Shown here: piece after piece, positions 26,607-34,886 of the stretch | How positions within the stretch are numbered: position 1 is the first letter of the stretch | Layout of the letters: each line of letters starts with the position of its first letter | Source: Kaistia adipata DSM 17808 | Lineage (GTDB): Bacteria > Pseudomonadota > Alphaproteobacteria > Rhizobiales > Kaistiaceae | Assembly (NCBI RefSeq): GCF_000423225.1 | Contig: NZ_KE383991.1 | Span: 382,217 to 446,216 of the forward strand | Direction of reading: 5' to 3' | Length of the DNA: 64,000 nucleotides | Notes under the pieces: generated by a model | Told to the model about the DNA's origin: nothing | The model's database searches: none | The model's input: only the letters and a program-made list of their open reading frames with translations | Made by a program: the position numbers and the translations under genes

Positions 26607-27367
26607 GCACGCCGCTGCTGGAAGCGACCGGCATCCGGCGCACATTTGGCCATGTACAGGCCCTCAAGGGCGCCAATTTCCGCGTCATGCCGGGCGAGAT
26701 CGTTGCCCTGATCGGCGATAATGGCGCCGGCAAGTCAACCCTCGTCAAGATCCTCTCCGGCGCCGACAAGCCGGATGAGGGCACGCTGCGCGTCGAGGGC
26801 AAGGCGGTGAGCTTCACCTCCCCGCTCGACGCGCAGGAATGCGGCATCGCCACCGTCTATCAGGACCTGGCGCTCGCCCCCGACCTGACGCCGGCCGACA
26901 ATCTCTTCCTCGGCCGAGAACTCACCCGCAGCGGCCTTCTCGGCAAGCTCGGCTTCCTCGACCGCCGCACCATGCAACGCCAGGCGGTCGAGCAGTTCGC
27001 CAAGCTCGGCGTCCAGCTGAAGTCTCAGCGCGTGTCTATCGCCTCGCTCTCCGGTGGCCAGCAGCAATCCGTCGCCATCGCCCGCGCGGCGATGTGGGCG
27101 AGCAAGCTCGTCATACTCGATGAGCCGACAGCCGCGCTGGGCGTGGTCCAGACGCAGCGCGTGCTCGACCTCTGCCGGCGCGTCCGCGACGCCGGAACCT
27201 CCGTCGTCCTGATCAGCCACAACATGCCACAGGTCCTGGAAGTCGCCGACCGCGTGCATGTGTTGCGCCTCGGCCAGACGGTCGCCGACCTCCGTGCCGC
27301 CGACGCGAGCGTCGCGGACCTGGTGCGCGAGATGACCAGCGGACAAGCCAAGGAACTGGCAGCATGA
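26603..27367 (+). CDS. Sugar ABC transporter ATPase, single ABC domain
   Basis: A 254-residue ATPase with one complete nucleotide-binding domain: Walker A GDNGAGKST, Q-loop VYQDLALAPDL, signature SLSGGQQQS and Walker B VILDEPTAALGV, then the switch histidine ISHNM. Most CUT2 ATPases carry two fused domains. This one matches the shorter FrcA-like subtype that dimerises. ATG 26603 overlaps the small upstream gene, and the end overlaps the permease gene by ATGA. It powers import with 27364-28398 and 28437-29390. Confidence 0.93.
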   Translation: MSTPLLEATGIRRTFGHVQALKGANFRVMPGEIVALIGDNGAGKSTLVKILSGADKPDEGTLRVEGKAVSFTSPLDAQECGIATVYQDLALAPDLTPADNLFLGRELTRSGLLGKLGFLDRRTMQRQAVEQFAKLGVQLKSQRVSIASLSGGQQQSVAIARAAMWASKLVILDEPTAALGVVQTQRVLDLCRRVRDAGTSVVLISHNMPQVLEVADRVHVLRLGQTVADLRAADASVADLVREMTSGQAKELAA

Positions 27368-28398
27368 GCAACGAACTCGCCATCGCCCCCGTCGAGAGCA
27401 CGGAAGACCGGCTCCTGAGGCTCGTCGCCGGCGGTTGGATCTTCCTCCTCCTGCTCGCGCTCGTCGCGATCTTCCTGGTGCTGAGGCCAGCCCAGTTTGG
27501 CTCCGCCTACAACGTCCAGCAGCTCTTCATCAACGCGGCCATCCTGCTCGTGCTGGCTGTCGGTCAGACCTATGTGGTGATCACCTCGGGCATCGACCTC
27601 TCGGTCGGCTCGGTCCTGGTCTTCGCCTCGGTCGTCTCGGCCAAGCTAATGCTTTTCCTCTCCGGTGCCGGCGGCACCACCTATGGCACCACGGCCGCAG
27701 GCTGGGACATCATCGCGATCGGCACGGTCGCGGCCCTACTCGTCGGCGTGGCCTGGGGCACGTTCAACGGCATCCTGATCGCCGTCACGAAGATCCCGCC
27801 GCTCATCGTCACGCTCGGCACCATGGGCATGGCGCTCGGCGGCGCGCAGATCCTCTCCGGTGGTGTCGACGTCCGCGCCATGCCGGAACTGCTGGTGACC
27901 CATGTCGGCTCCGGCCGCATCCTCGGCATCCCTACGCTGGTCGTGATCGCGACCGTGACCGCCGTCATCGCCGGCATCGTGCTGCACATGACCCGCTTCG
28001 GCATGCACATCTTCGCCGTCGGCTCCAACGCCGAAGCCAGCCGCCGCAGCGGCATCCCGACGACGGCGCGACTGATCCAAGTCTACGCCATCTCGGGCCT
28101 GATGGCCGGCATCGCCGCGGTCATGTCCAACGCCCGCTTCTCGACGACCACCATCAATGGCCACGCCATGGACAACCTCGCCACCATCTCGGCAGTGGTG
28201 CTTGGCGGGACCAGCCTGTTCGGCGGTGTCGGCAGCGTGTTCGGCACCGTGGTGGGCGTCTTCATTCCCATCATCCTGCTCAATGGCTTCGTCATCCTTG
28301 GCATTCCGCCGTTCTGGCAAACGGTCGCCATGGGTGCCGTGCTGATCCTCGCCGTCTGGATCGACCAACTGAAGCGACGGCTTCGCAAACGGGGCTAG
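27364..28398 (+). CDS. Sugar ABC transporter permease, CUT2 (RbsC/FrcC) type
   Basis: A 344-residue membrane protein. Its first hydrophobic segment starts near residue 22; the family motif SGIDLSVGSVLVFASVVSAK and the loop AVGSNAEASRRSGIPTTARL follow. One permease is encoded, so a homodimeric channel is expected, in contrast to the two-permease importer at 4379-6426. It is translationally coupled to the ATPase. It lies 38 bp before the SBP gene. Confidence 0.93.
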   Translation: MSNELAIAPVESTEDRLLRLVAGGWIFLLLLALVAIFLVLRPAQFGSAYNVQQLFINAAILLVLAVGQTYVVITSGIDLSVGSVLVFASVVSAKLMLFLSGAGGTTYGTTAAGWDIIAIGTVAALLVGVAWGTFNGILIAVTKIPPLIVTLGTMGMALGGAQILSGGVDVRAMPELLVTHVGSGRILGIPTLVVIATVTAVIAGIVLHMTRFGMHIFAVGSNAEASRRSGIPTTARLIQVYAISGLMAGIAAVMSNARFSTTTINGHAMDNLATISAVVLGGTSLFGGVGSVFGTVVGVFIPIILLNGFVILGIPPFWQTVAMGAVLILAVWIDQLKRRLRKRG

Positions 28399-28436
28399 CG
28401 CCACGCACGCTCCGCAATACCAAAGGGGAATAGAGA

Positions 28437-29390
28437 ATGACCAAGACGATCGTATCGGTGACTGTGGGTCTCGTGCTGACCTCGCTCTCCGCTTCGGGTG
28501 CCTTCGCGCAGGAGGCCAACTCGGTAGCCCTCGTGCTCGGCTCGAGCGGCAGCCCGTTCTACCAGGCCATGCAGTGCGGCGCGCAGGCCCGCGCCAAGGA
28601 GCTCGGCCTTTCGCTTACCGTCTCAGCCGCGGACCAGTTTGCCGCCGACGCGCAGATCCCGGTGGTCAACGCAGTGACAGCGAGCGCCCCCAAGGTAGCT
28701 GCCATCGTCCCGACTGACATGCAGGCGCTGATCCCGCCGATGCGCGAACTCGCCGGACGCGGCACGCAGGTAATCACGGTCGACCAGACCATCTCCGATC
28801 CGTCGATCCTAAAGACCCAGATTCTGACCGACAACAAGGCCGGCGGCGGCATGGCGGCCGACGCGCTGGCGGCGCTGATCGGCAAGAAGGGCAAGGTTCT
28901 GGTCATCACCCAGCCCCCCGGCTCGCTGGCCCAGGACGCGCGCGAGGCCGGTTTCGCGGCGACGCTGGCCGAGAAATATCCGGACATCCAGTATCTCGGA
29001 CCGCAATACCAGTCGAACGATCCGCAGCGCGCCGCCGAGATCATCACCTCGACGCTGTCCGCCCATCCTGACCTCGCCGGCGTGTTCTCCACCAATGACC
29101 AGGGCGCGATCGGCGCGATCACCGGCCTCCGCCAGGCTGGCGCAGTCGGCAAGGTGAAGATGGTGGCCTATGATGCCGCCAGCGCCGAGGTTGCCGCGCT
29201 AAAGAACGGCGAGCTCCAGGGCCTGATCGCCCAGAGCCCGAGCCAGCAGGGCGCGGTCGCGATGGACATCGCCGCGAAGCTCATTGCCGGCGAGGCCGTC
29301 AAACCCGTCACCATGGCCGAGATCGTCGCCATCGGCGCCGATCAGCCGGAACTCGCCGACAAGTACGAGTACGTCGCCGGCTGCATGTAA
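28437..29390 (+). CDS. Sugar ABC transporter periplasmic binding protein
   Basis: A 317-residue SBP with a classical Sec signal ending in GAFAQE (cleavage about residue 24) and a type 1 periplasmic-binding fold (NSVALVLGSSGSPFYQAMQCGAQ, VAAIVPTDMQALIPPMREL, GVFSTNDQGAIGAI). The start ATG 28437 follows AAAGGGGAATAGAGA. It is the last gene of the kinase-BtpA operon and has the best-conserved ligand-contact pattern for a pentose or hexose. A pentose or nucleoside-derived sugar would suit the PfkB kinase. The ligand is not determined. Confidence 0.92.
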   Translation: MTKTIVSVTVGLVLTSLSASGAFAQEANSVALVLGSSGSPFYQAMQCGAQARAKELGLSLTVSAADQFAADAQIPVVNAVTASAPKVAAIVPTDMQALIPPMRELAGRGTQVITVDQTISDPSILKTQILTDNKAGGGMAADALAALIGKKGKVLVITQPPGSLAQDAREAGFAATLAEKYPDIQYLGPQYQSNDPQRAAEIITSTLSAHPDLAGVFSTNDQGAIGAITGLRQAGAVGKVKMVAYDAASAEVAALKNGELQGLIAQSPSQQGAVAMDIAAKLIAGEAVKPVTMAEIVAIGADQPELADKYEYVAGCM

Positions 29391-29397
29391 GCCTCGC

Positions 29398-29425
29398 CGT
29401 GGCCGCCGGCACGCCGGCGGCCACG
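29398..29425 (+). terminator. GC-rich hairpin at the end of the kinase-BtpA-ABC operon
   Basis: CGTGGCCGCCGGC and its exact reverse complement separated by two bases, 8 bp after the SBP stop. The stem is very stable but lacks a T-tract, so it may act as a terminator or as an mRNA 3' stabiliser. Confidence 0.6.
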
Positions 29426-30125
29426 GACGACTTCAGCGGACACGGCGGCGGACGGCCGGTTGAACGCTGGGAAGGAGCCTCGGCCCATGCTCAACGCGGC
29501 GGTCGCCGCCGCCCGGGCTGCTCGGTCCGACGCCCGATCTGAGGATGATCGCGCCGATCGGCCAGGCGCTCCGTTCTCGATGCCACCATTCTGGCGCTGC
29601 CGCCCCAGCCAACTACCGAACCAGGACAGAATCGCATGCGCGCCGACTATGGCGGCGGAAGGTGCCGTCTTGCCAACGGACCCGCGATAGAGCGCGCTTG
29701 AGCAGATGGCAGACGGCGGCCGCATCCTCCGCAGCGCGCGGTCGAAATGATGCGCGTCAGCATTTTGGGAGCGTTCTGCTTCTTCCGCCATGGGATCAGT
29801 CCGGCTTTTGTCGGCCGCAGCTTCCGCAATGATTCTGCCGCAGCCTCGCCTCGAACTCGACGTCCAGAAGCTACCCCTCTCCCTCCCTGCCGGCCTGGGC
29901 GGCGCCGGGTCTGCCGTGTCCGCCACCTGGGCAGTCCCCAAGCAAAACGGCTTCATTGCCCTGCGCTGGAACGCGCTTTTCAACGCTGAGAATTTCTTTC
30001 CGCTTGCGGAAGCAGGCTACCACTTGCCGAATGGCGGGCGTACACGGATAAGTCAGGCTTGACCGCGCTTCGGGGCGGGCTCCAGATAGCGATGTCCAGC
30101 GCGGTCCGGCGAGCGCGCCGTGCCC
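29426..30125. other. 700-bp intergenic stretch, no gene recognised
   Basis: Open frames on both strands here are short or of odd composition, have no ribosome-binding site and resemble nothing. The longest, on the minus strand (29342-29983), is Arg/Ala/Ser-rich and starts inside SBP coding sequence on the opposite strand. The right end must hold the promoter of the GGDEF-EAL gene. I could not pick a convincing -35/-10 pair. Confidence 0.5.
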
Positions 30126-32342
30126 ATGAACAGGGAAGAGACCTTCTGTGTTTCCGAGGCGCCAGCCCTGATGCTCAAGATAGTCATCGTCGACGACAGC
30201 TCGACCAATCAGCGCATCTATTCAAAGCTGGCTAGGCAGCTCGAGTCCGAGCTCGACATCCGCGCCTTCGGAAATCCGCGCAAGGCCCTGGAATGGATGG
30301 CGGAGAACACCGCCGACCTGATCATCACCGACTACAAGATGCCGGCCATGACGGGCGCCGAGCTGACCGCCGCCGTCCGCGCGGACAGCCGCAACTGGGA
30401 CGTCCCGATCATCGTCGTCACGGCCTATAGCGACCAGGAGTTCCGCGTCACGGCGCTCGAGGCGGGCGCGACGGACTTCCTGCTGAGCCCGGTCGACCAT
30501 GTCGAGTTCCTGGCCCGGGCAAAGAACCTGCTAAAGCTGCGGGCGCAGCAGCTGCTGATTTCCGAGCGCGCCGACCAGCTCGAGATCAGCCTGCACGTCA
30601 AGGAGAAGCTGCTGCGCGAGAGCCGTGAGGCGCTGGCGCAGGTGATCGACACCGTGCCCGCCATGATCAACGCGACCGACCGCGACGGGCGCTGCGTCTT
30701 CGTCAATGCCCACCAGGCCGCCTTCTTCGGCAAGGTGCCGGCCGATCTGGTCGGTCAGCCGATCGAGGCGCTTCTCGGCGAGGACCGCGCCCATATCAGC
30801 CGCCGGCTCGACCAGCTGATCCTCAAGACCGGCCGCGCCATGCCGCCGCGCCAGGAAGACGTCTGGGCGCCGGATGGCGAGCACCGCATCTATCTGACCA
30901 GCAAGGCGCCGCTCTACGACGGCATGGGCGAGATCGTCAGCGTGCTGTCGACCTCGATCGACATCACCGAGCAGCGCCATGCCGAACGGCGCCTGCTGCA
31001 CATCGTCAACCACGACCCGCTCACCGGCCTGCCCAACCGCGCGATGCTGCGCGATCGCCTGCGTCGCGAACTGGCCCGCGGCCGTCGCGGCGACCAGAAT
31101 TTCGCCCTGCACTTCATCGACCTCGACCGCTTCAAGGCGGTGAACGACGCCCATGGCCATCATCGCGGCGATGCGCTGCTGCAGCGCGTCGCCGAGGCGC
31201 TGCAGACGCTGGTCGGCAGCACCCATACGGTGGCGCGTCTCGGCGGCGACGAGTTCGCCATCCTGCAGCCGGACATCGACGGACCCGAGGATGCCGGCCG
31301 GCTGGCGCAGTCGATCCTCGACCTGCTCAACAGCACCGAGGACAGCCCGCTCGCCCTCAATATCGGCGCGAGCATCGGCGTTACGCTGGCGCCCCTCGAC
31401 GGCACGGATCCGGACGAACTGCTGAAGAATTCGGACCAGGCCATGTATCTGGCCAAGTCGCTCGGCGGCGGCACCTGGCGCTTCTTCGCCGCCGACATGC
31501 GGCCACGCGCCAGCCAGACCGCCCATCTCGAGACCGAGTTGCGCGGGGCGCTGTCGCGGCAGGAATTCGTGCTGTTCTACCAGCCGCAGATCGACCTTCG
31601 CAGCCGGAAGATCGTCGGCGCCGAGGCGCTGCTGCGCTGGCAGCATCCGCAGCGCGGCCTGCTCTCCCCCGGCGCCTTCCTGAGCCTGGCGGAAGAGACC
31701 GGCCTGATCCTGCCGATCAACGAATGGGTCCTGAACGAGGCCTGCCGCCAGGGCGCGGCGTGGGAGGCGATCGGCCATGGCGATCTGCGCATCGCCGTCA
31801 ACATGTCGCCGATCCAGTTCCGTCGCCAGGGCGTGGAAGGCCTAGTCAAGGACGCCCTGCGGGCGAGCGGCATGCGGCCGACCTCGCTGGAACTCGAACT
31901 CACCGAAGGCATCCTGCTCGGCCATGACGAGCAGATCGTCAAGCAGATGCATGTCCTGCGATCGCTCGGCGTCACCCTGTCGGTCGATGATTTCGGCACC
32001 GGCTATTCCTCGCTGAGCTACCTGCGCAGCTTCCCGCTGCACCGGCTGAAGATCGATCGTTCCTTCGTGCAGGATCTCGGCAGCGATCCCAGCGCGCTCG
32101 CGATCGTGCGCACGATCATCGACCTTGGCCACATCCTGAACCTCCAGGTCCTCGCCGAAGGCGTCGAGACGGAGCCGCAACTCTCGCTCCTGCGACTGGA
32201 AGGATGCGACGAGGTGCAGGGCTACCATTTCAGCGCGCCGCTCCCGCCCGATGCCTTCGTCGCCTGGGTGGCGCAGCACGGCCGGGCGAGCTCCGGCCCC
32301 GCCTCCGGGGCGACGGAGACCGAGCATGCGCGCGCCGAATAG
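30126..32342 (+). CDS. REC-PAS-GGDEF-EAL cyclic-di-GMP turnover protein
   Basis: About 738 residues in four domains. The N-terminal receiver carries the phospho-acceptor Asp69 (DLIITDYKMP), but the conserved Lys that should precede Pro is Ser (DFLLSPVD). A PAS domain covers about 170-285. The cyclase has canonical GGDEF (373-377) but lacks the RxxD inhibitory site. The EAL phosphodiesterase has EAL at 500-502 (GAEALLRWQHP) and the catalytic ELTEG, DDFGTGYSSLSYL, KIDRSF and LAEGVE. Both enzymes look competent. The start could be ATG 30126 or ATG 30171 (MLKIVIVDD). The end overlaps the RpfC-like sensor by 17 bp, so the two are co-expressed and may form a phosphorelay. Confidence 0.93.
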   Translation: MNREETFCVSEAPALMLKIVIVDDSSTNQRIYSKLARQLESELDIRAFGNPRKALEWMAENTADLIITDYKMPAMTGAELTAAVRADSRNWDVPIIVVTAYSDQEFRVTALEAGATDFLLSPVDHVEFLARAKNLLKLRAQQLLISERADQLEISLHVKEKLLRESREALAQVIDTVPAMINATDRDGRCVFVNAHQAAFFGKVPADLVGQPIEALLGEDRAHISRRLDQLILKTGRAMPPRQEDVWAPDGEHRIYLTSKAPLYDGMGEIVSVLSTSIDITEQRHAERRLLHIVNHDPLTGLPNRAMLRDRLRRELARGRRGDQNFALHFIDLDRFKAVNDAHGHHRGDALLQRVAEALQTLVGSTHTVARLGGDEFAILQPDIDGPEDAGRLAQSILDLLNSTEDSPLALNIGASIGVTLAPLDGTDPDELLKNSDQAMYLAKSLGGGTWRFFAADMRPRASQTAHLETELRGALSRQEFVLFYQPQIDLRSRKIVGAEALLRWQHPQRGLLSPGAFLSLAEETGLILPINEWVLNEACRQGAAWEAIGHGDLRIAVNMSPIQFRRQGVEGLVKDALRASGMRPTSLELELTEGILLGHDEQIVKQMHVLRSLGVTLSVDDFGTGYSSLSYLRSFPLHRLKIDRSFVQDLGSDPSALAIVRTIIDLGHILNLQVLAEGVETEPQLSLLRLEGCDEVQGYHFSAPLPPDAFVAWVAQHGRASSGPASGATETEHARAE

Positions 32343-34836
32343 GTTTCTTCAGGCGCTGGCCGCCCCCCTCCGCCGAGTGATGACGCGCCTGCGGGAGCGG
32401 CCCGACAGCGAACACGAGATGAGCTTCAACCGGCTCGTCTTCGCCATCATCATCGTCATCGTCCTGCTGGTGAACCGCAGCGGCGGAGACATGGGCTATG
32501 CCCTCGACGTCATGGCGCTCTACATTCCGCTCGCCCTGGCCGTGCTCGCCCATATCCTCATCTATCCGGGCATCTCGCGCGGGCGCCGCTTCTTCGCCCT
32601 GGTGATGGATTGCGGCTTCCTCTCGTGGCAGCTGCATCTCGGCGGCGAGGTCGCGGCGCTGTTCTTTCCGATCTATCTCTGGGTGATCTTCGGCAATGGC
32701 TTCCGCTTCGGCCTGACCTCGCTCGCCATCGCCATTCCCGTCGCCACGCTCTGTTTCGCCATCGTGGTGCTGACGACGCCATTCTGGTTCCAGCTCTGGC
32801 ACCTCTCCATCGGCCTGTTGAGCGGGCTCGTCATCCTGCCCGCCTATGCCGGCACGCTGATCCGCAAGCTGTCGCAGGCGACGCAGACCGCCGAGGAGGC
32901 GAGCCAGGCGAAGAGCCTCTTCCTCGCCAGCGTCAGCCACGAATTGCGGACACCGCTCACCGCCATCGTCGGCATGACGGGCTTGCTGCGCGCCAGTCCG
33001 CTGGTCGCCGAACAGCGCGACATGGTCGAGACCGTCGAGGTCGCCTCCCGTTCGCTGCAATCGCTGATCAACAGCCTGCTCGACCTCTCCCGCATCGAGG
33101 CGGGGCGGATGCCGGTGTCGAACAGCGAGATCGACCTGATCGCGCTGCTCGTCGATGCACGCCGTCTCGTCGAGAGCCAGGTGCGCGAATGCGGCCTGAC
33201 CTTCGACATCCATGTGACGCCGCGCACGCCGCTGCGGCTCTATGGCAGCCGCCAGCACCTGCACGAGATCCTGGTCAACCTGGTCGGCAACGCCGTGAAG
33301 TTCACCCGCGAAGGCGGCATCACCATCGCGGTGGACGGCCAGCAGGCGGAAGACGGCAAGCTTCGGCTGACGATGGAGATCACCGATACCGGCATCGGCA
33401 TCGCCCCGCAGGACCAGCAACGGATCTTCGAGGACTTCACCCAGGCCAATGCCAGCATCATGAACCGCTTCGGCGGCACCGGCCTCGGCCTCGCCATCGC
33501 CCGGCGACTGGTCGAGCTGCTCGGCGGCTCGATCTCGGTCGAAAGCGCCCTCGGAGAAGGCAGCACGTTCCGCTTCGACATCCTGGCCTCGACCTTGCCG
33601 GACGAGGGCCTATACGCCGAGGAGCCCTGGCGCGAGCGCGGCGTCGTCCTCGTCTGCCGGGATGCCACACCGCTGGAGGCGTTGATCGGCAGCCTCGCCT
33701 CGCTCGGGGTGAAACCGATCCTGGCCGATCCGCTTCTCGGGCCGGCACGCATGTTCCCGCCCGAGGCGGCCAATGCCGTGCGCCTGCTGTTCGAGCCGAA
33801 TGGCCGCAATCTGCCGCTGCCGTTCGCGGTGGCAAATGGCATGCCGACCAAGGGCGTCCTGATCCAGCCGGACGCGTTGCCGACGCTTCCCAGCCTCGCC
33901 ACGCGGCAGCGCTGCACCAGCCTGATCTCGGAACGCCCGACGGCGGCGGAGCTGCGGCGCGTTCTGACGATCGCCTGCCGGCTGAACACGCCGACGCCGA
34001 CGCTCGCGCAACGGCGCGCCGCGGCGCCACGCCCGATCCGGCCGAGCCGGCCCCGTCGCGTGATGCTGGCCGACGACAACCGCATCAACCAGCGCGTCTT
34101 CTCGCGCATCCTCGAGGCAGCGGGGCACTCCGTCCTGCTGGCGGAGACGGGCGACCAGGCGCTCGACCTGCTGGAAGAGAAGGCCGATCAGATCGACATC
34201 GTGCTGATGGACTTCAACATGCCCGATACGGACGGGCTGGAGGCCACCAAGCTCTATCGCGTGATGGCCACGGGCAGCCGCAGGCTGCCGATCGTCGGCC
34301 TCACGGCCGATGCGACCGCGCTCCACGACAGCCGGTGGCGCGATGCCGGCATGGACGACTGCCTGATCAAGCCGGTCGAGCCGGCCGAACTGCTCGCCGC
34401 CATCGATCGGATCACCGGCGATGCAGCCGATCCATCGGCCCGGCCCGAAACGCACCTGACCCTCGTGCGCTCCAACCTTCTGCCCACCCTGGACGAAAAG
34501 GCGGTCGAGCGGCTGCGGCGGCTCGGCAATGCGGAGTTCGTGAACGACCTGATCGAAGACTATCTGGCGGACGCCGAGGTCATGCTGGACCGTCTGTCCA
34601 AGAGCGCGGCGCGGGGCGATATCGAGGCGTTCCGCAGCGACGACCACGCGCTGCAGAGCAGTTCGGCGAACATGGGCGCTCTCGCCCTCGGCGGCATCTG
34701 CAGGTCCTGGCGGGACCTGCGCGGCGACGAACTCAAGGCGAGCGCCGCGGAATTCACCAGGCAGGCCAGGGCCGAACTGCGGCGGACCCAGAAAGCCATG
34801 CGCCTCTGTTCGGGGCGCGAGGCCGGGCTGGGCTGA
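32326..34836 (+). CDS. RpfC-like membrane hybrid sensor histidine kinase (HK-REC-HPt)
   Basis: An 836-residue protein. A short cytoplasmic start with RPDSEHEM is followed by five to six membrane segments (about 38-175, including FPIYLWVIFGNGFRFG). The DHp domain has His205 (SVSHELRTPL). The ATPase domain has NLVGNAVKF, DTGIG and GGTGLGL. A degenerate middle region follows, then a receiver with Asp629 (IVLMDFNMP) and Lys (LIKPVEP), then an HPt with His774 (HALQSSSANMGA; the usual Lys/Arg after HxL is Gln). The membrane module and domain order match the DSF sensor RpfC. ATG 32326 follows GGAG. It is convergent with an RpfF-like synthase. Confidence 0.92.
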   Translation: MRAPNRFLQALAAPLRRVMTRLRERPDSEHEMSFNRLVFAIIIVIVLLVNRSGGDMGYALDVMALYIPLALAVLAHILIYPGISRGRRFFALVMDCGFLSWQLHLGGEVAALFFPIYLWVIFGNGFRFGLTSLAIAIPVATLCFAIVVLTTPFWFQLWHLSIGLLSGLVILPAYAGTLIRKLSQATQTAEEASQAKSLFLASVSHELRTPLTAIVGMTGLLRASPLVAEQRDMVETVEVASRSLQSLINSLLDLSRIEAGRMPVSNSEIDLIALLVDARRLVESQVRECGLTFDIHVTPRTPLRLYGSRQHLHEILVNLVGNAVKFTREGGITIAVDGQQAEDGKLRLTMEITDTGIGIAPQDQQRIFEDFTQANASIMNRFGGTGLGLAIARRLVELLGGSISVESALGEGSTFRFDILASTLPDEGLYAEEPWRERGVVLVCRDATPLEALIGSLASLGVKPILADPLLGPARMFPPEAANAVRLLFEPNGRNLPLPFAVANGMPTKGVLIQPDALPTLPSLATRQRCTSLISERPTAAELRRVLTIACRLNTPTPTLAQRRAAAPRPIRPSRPRRVMLADDNRINQRVFSRILEAAGHSVLLAETGDQALDLLEEKADQIDIVLMDFNMPDTDGLEATKLYRVMATGSRRLPIVGLTADATALHDSRWRDAGMDDCLIKPVEPAELLAAIDRITGDAADPSARPETHLTLVRSNLLPTLDEKAVERLRRLGNAEFVNDLIEDYLADAEVMLDRLSKSAARGDIEAFRSDDHALQSSSANMGALALGGICRSWRDLRGDELKASAAEFTRQARAELRRTQKAMRLCSGREAGLG

Positions 34837-34848
34837 ATCTCCGGCGGC

Positions 34849-34879
34849 TGGCGATGCGCCCCCCCGGGACGCATCGCCA
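34849..34879. terminator. Hairpin between convergent rpfC-like and rpfF-like genes
   Basis: Perfect 10-bp stem TGGCGATGCG / CGCATCGCCA with an 11-base loop, in the 50-bp gap between the two stops. A bidirectional terminator is likely, although there is no T-tract. Confidence 0.6.
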
Positions 34880-34886
34880 ATCGACC

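Noticed and set aside
29342-29983. 213-codon minus-strand frame in the gap after the SBP operon
   Set aside because: Low-complexity Arg/Ala/Ser-rich, begins without a ribosome-binding site and overlaps SBP coding sequence.
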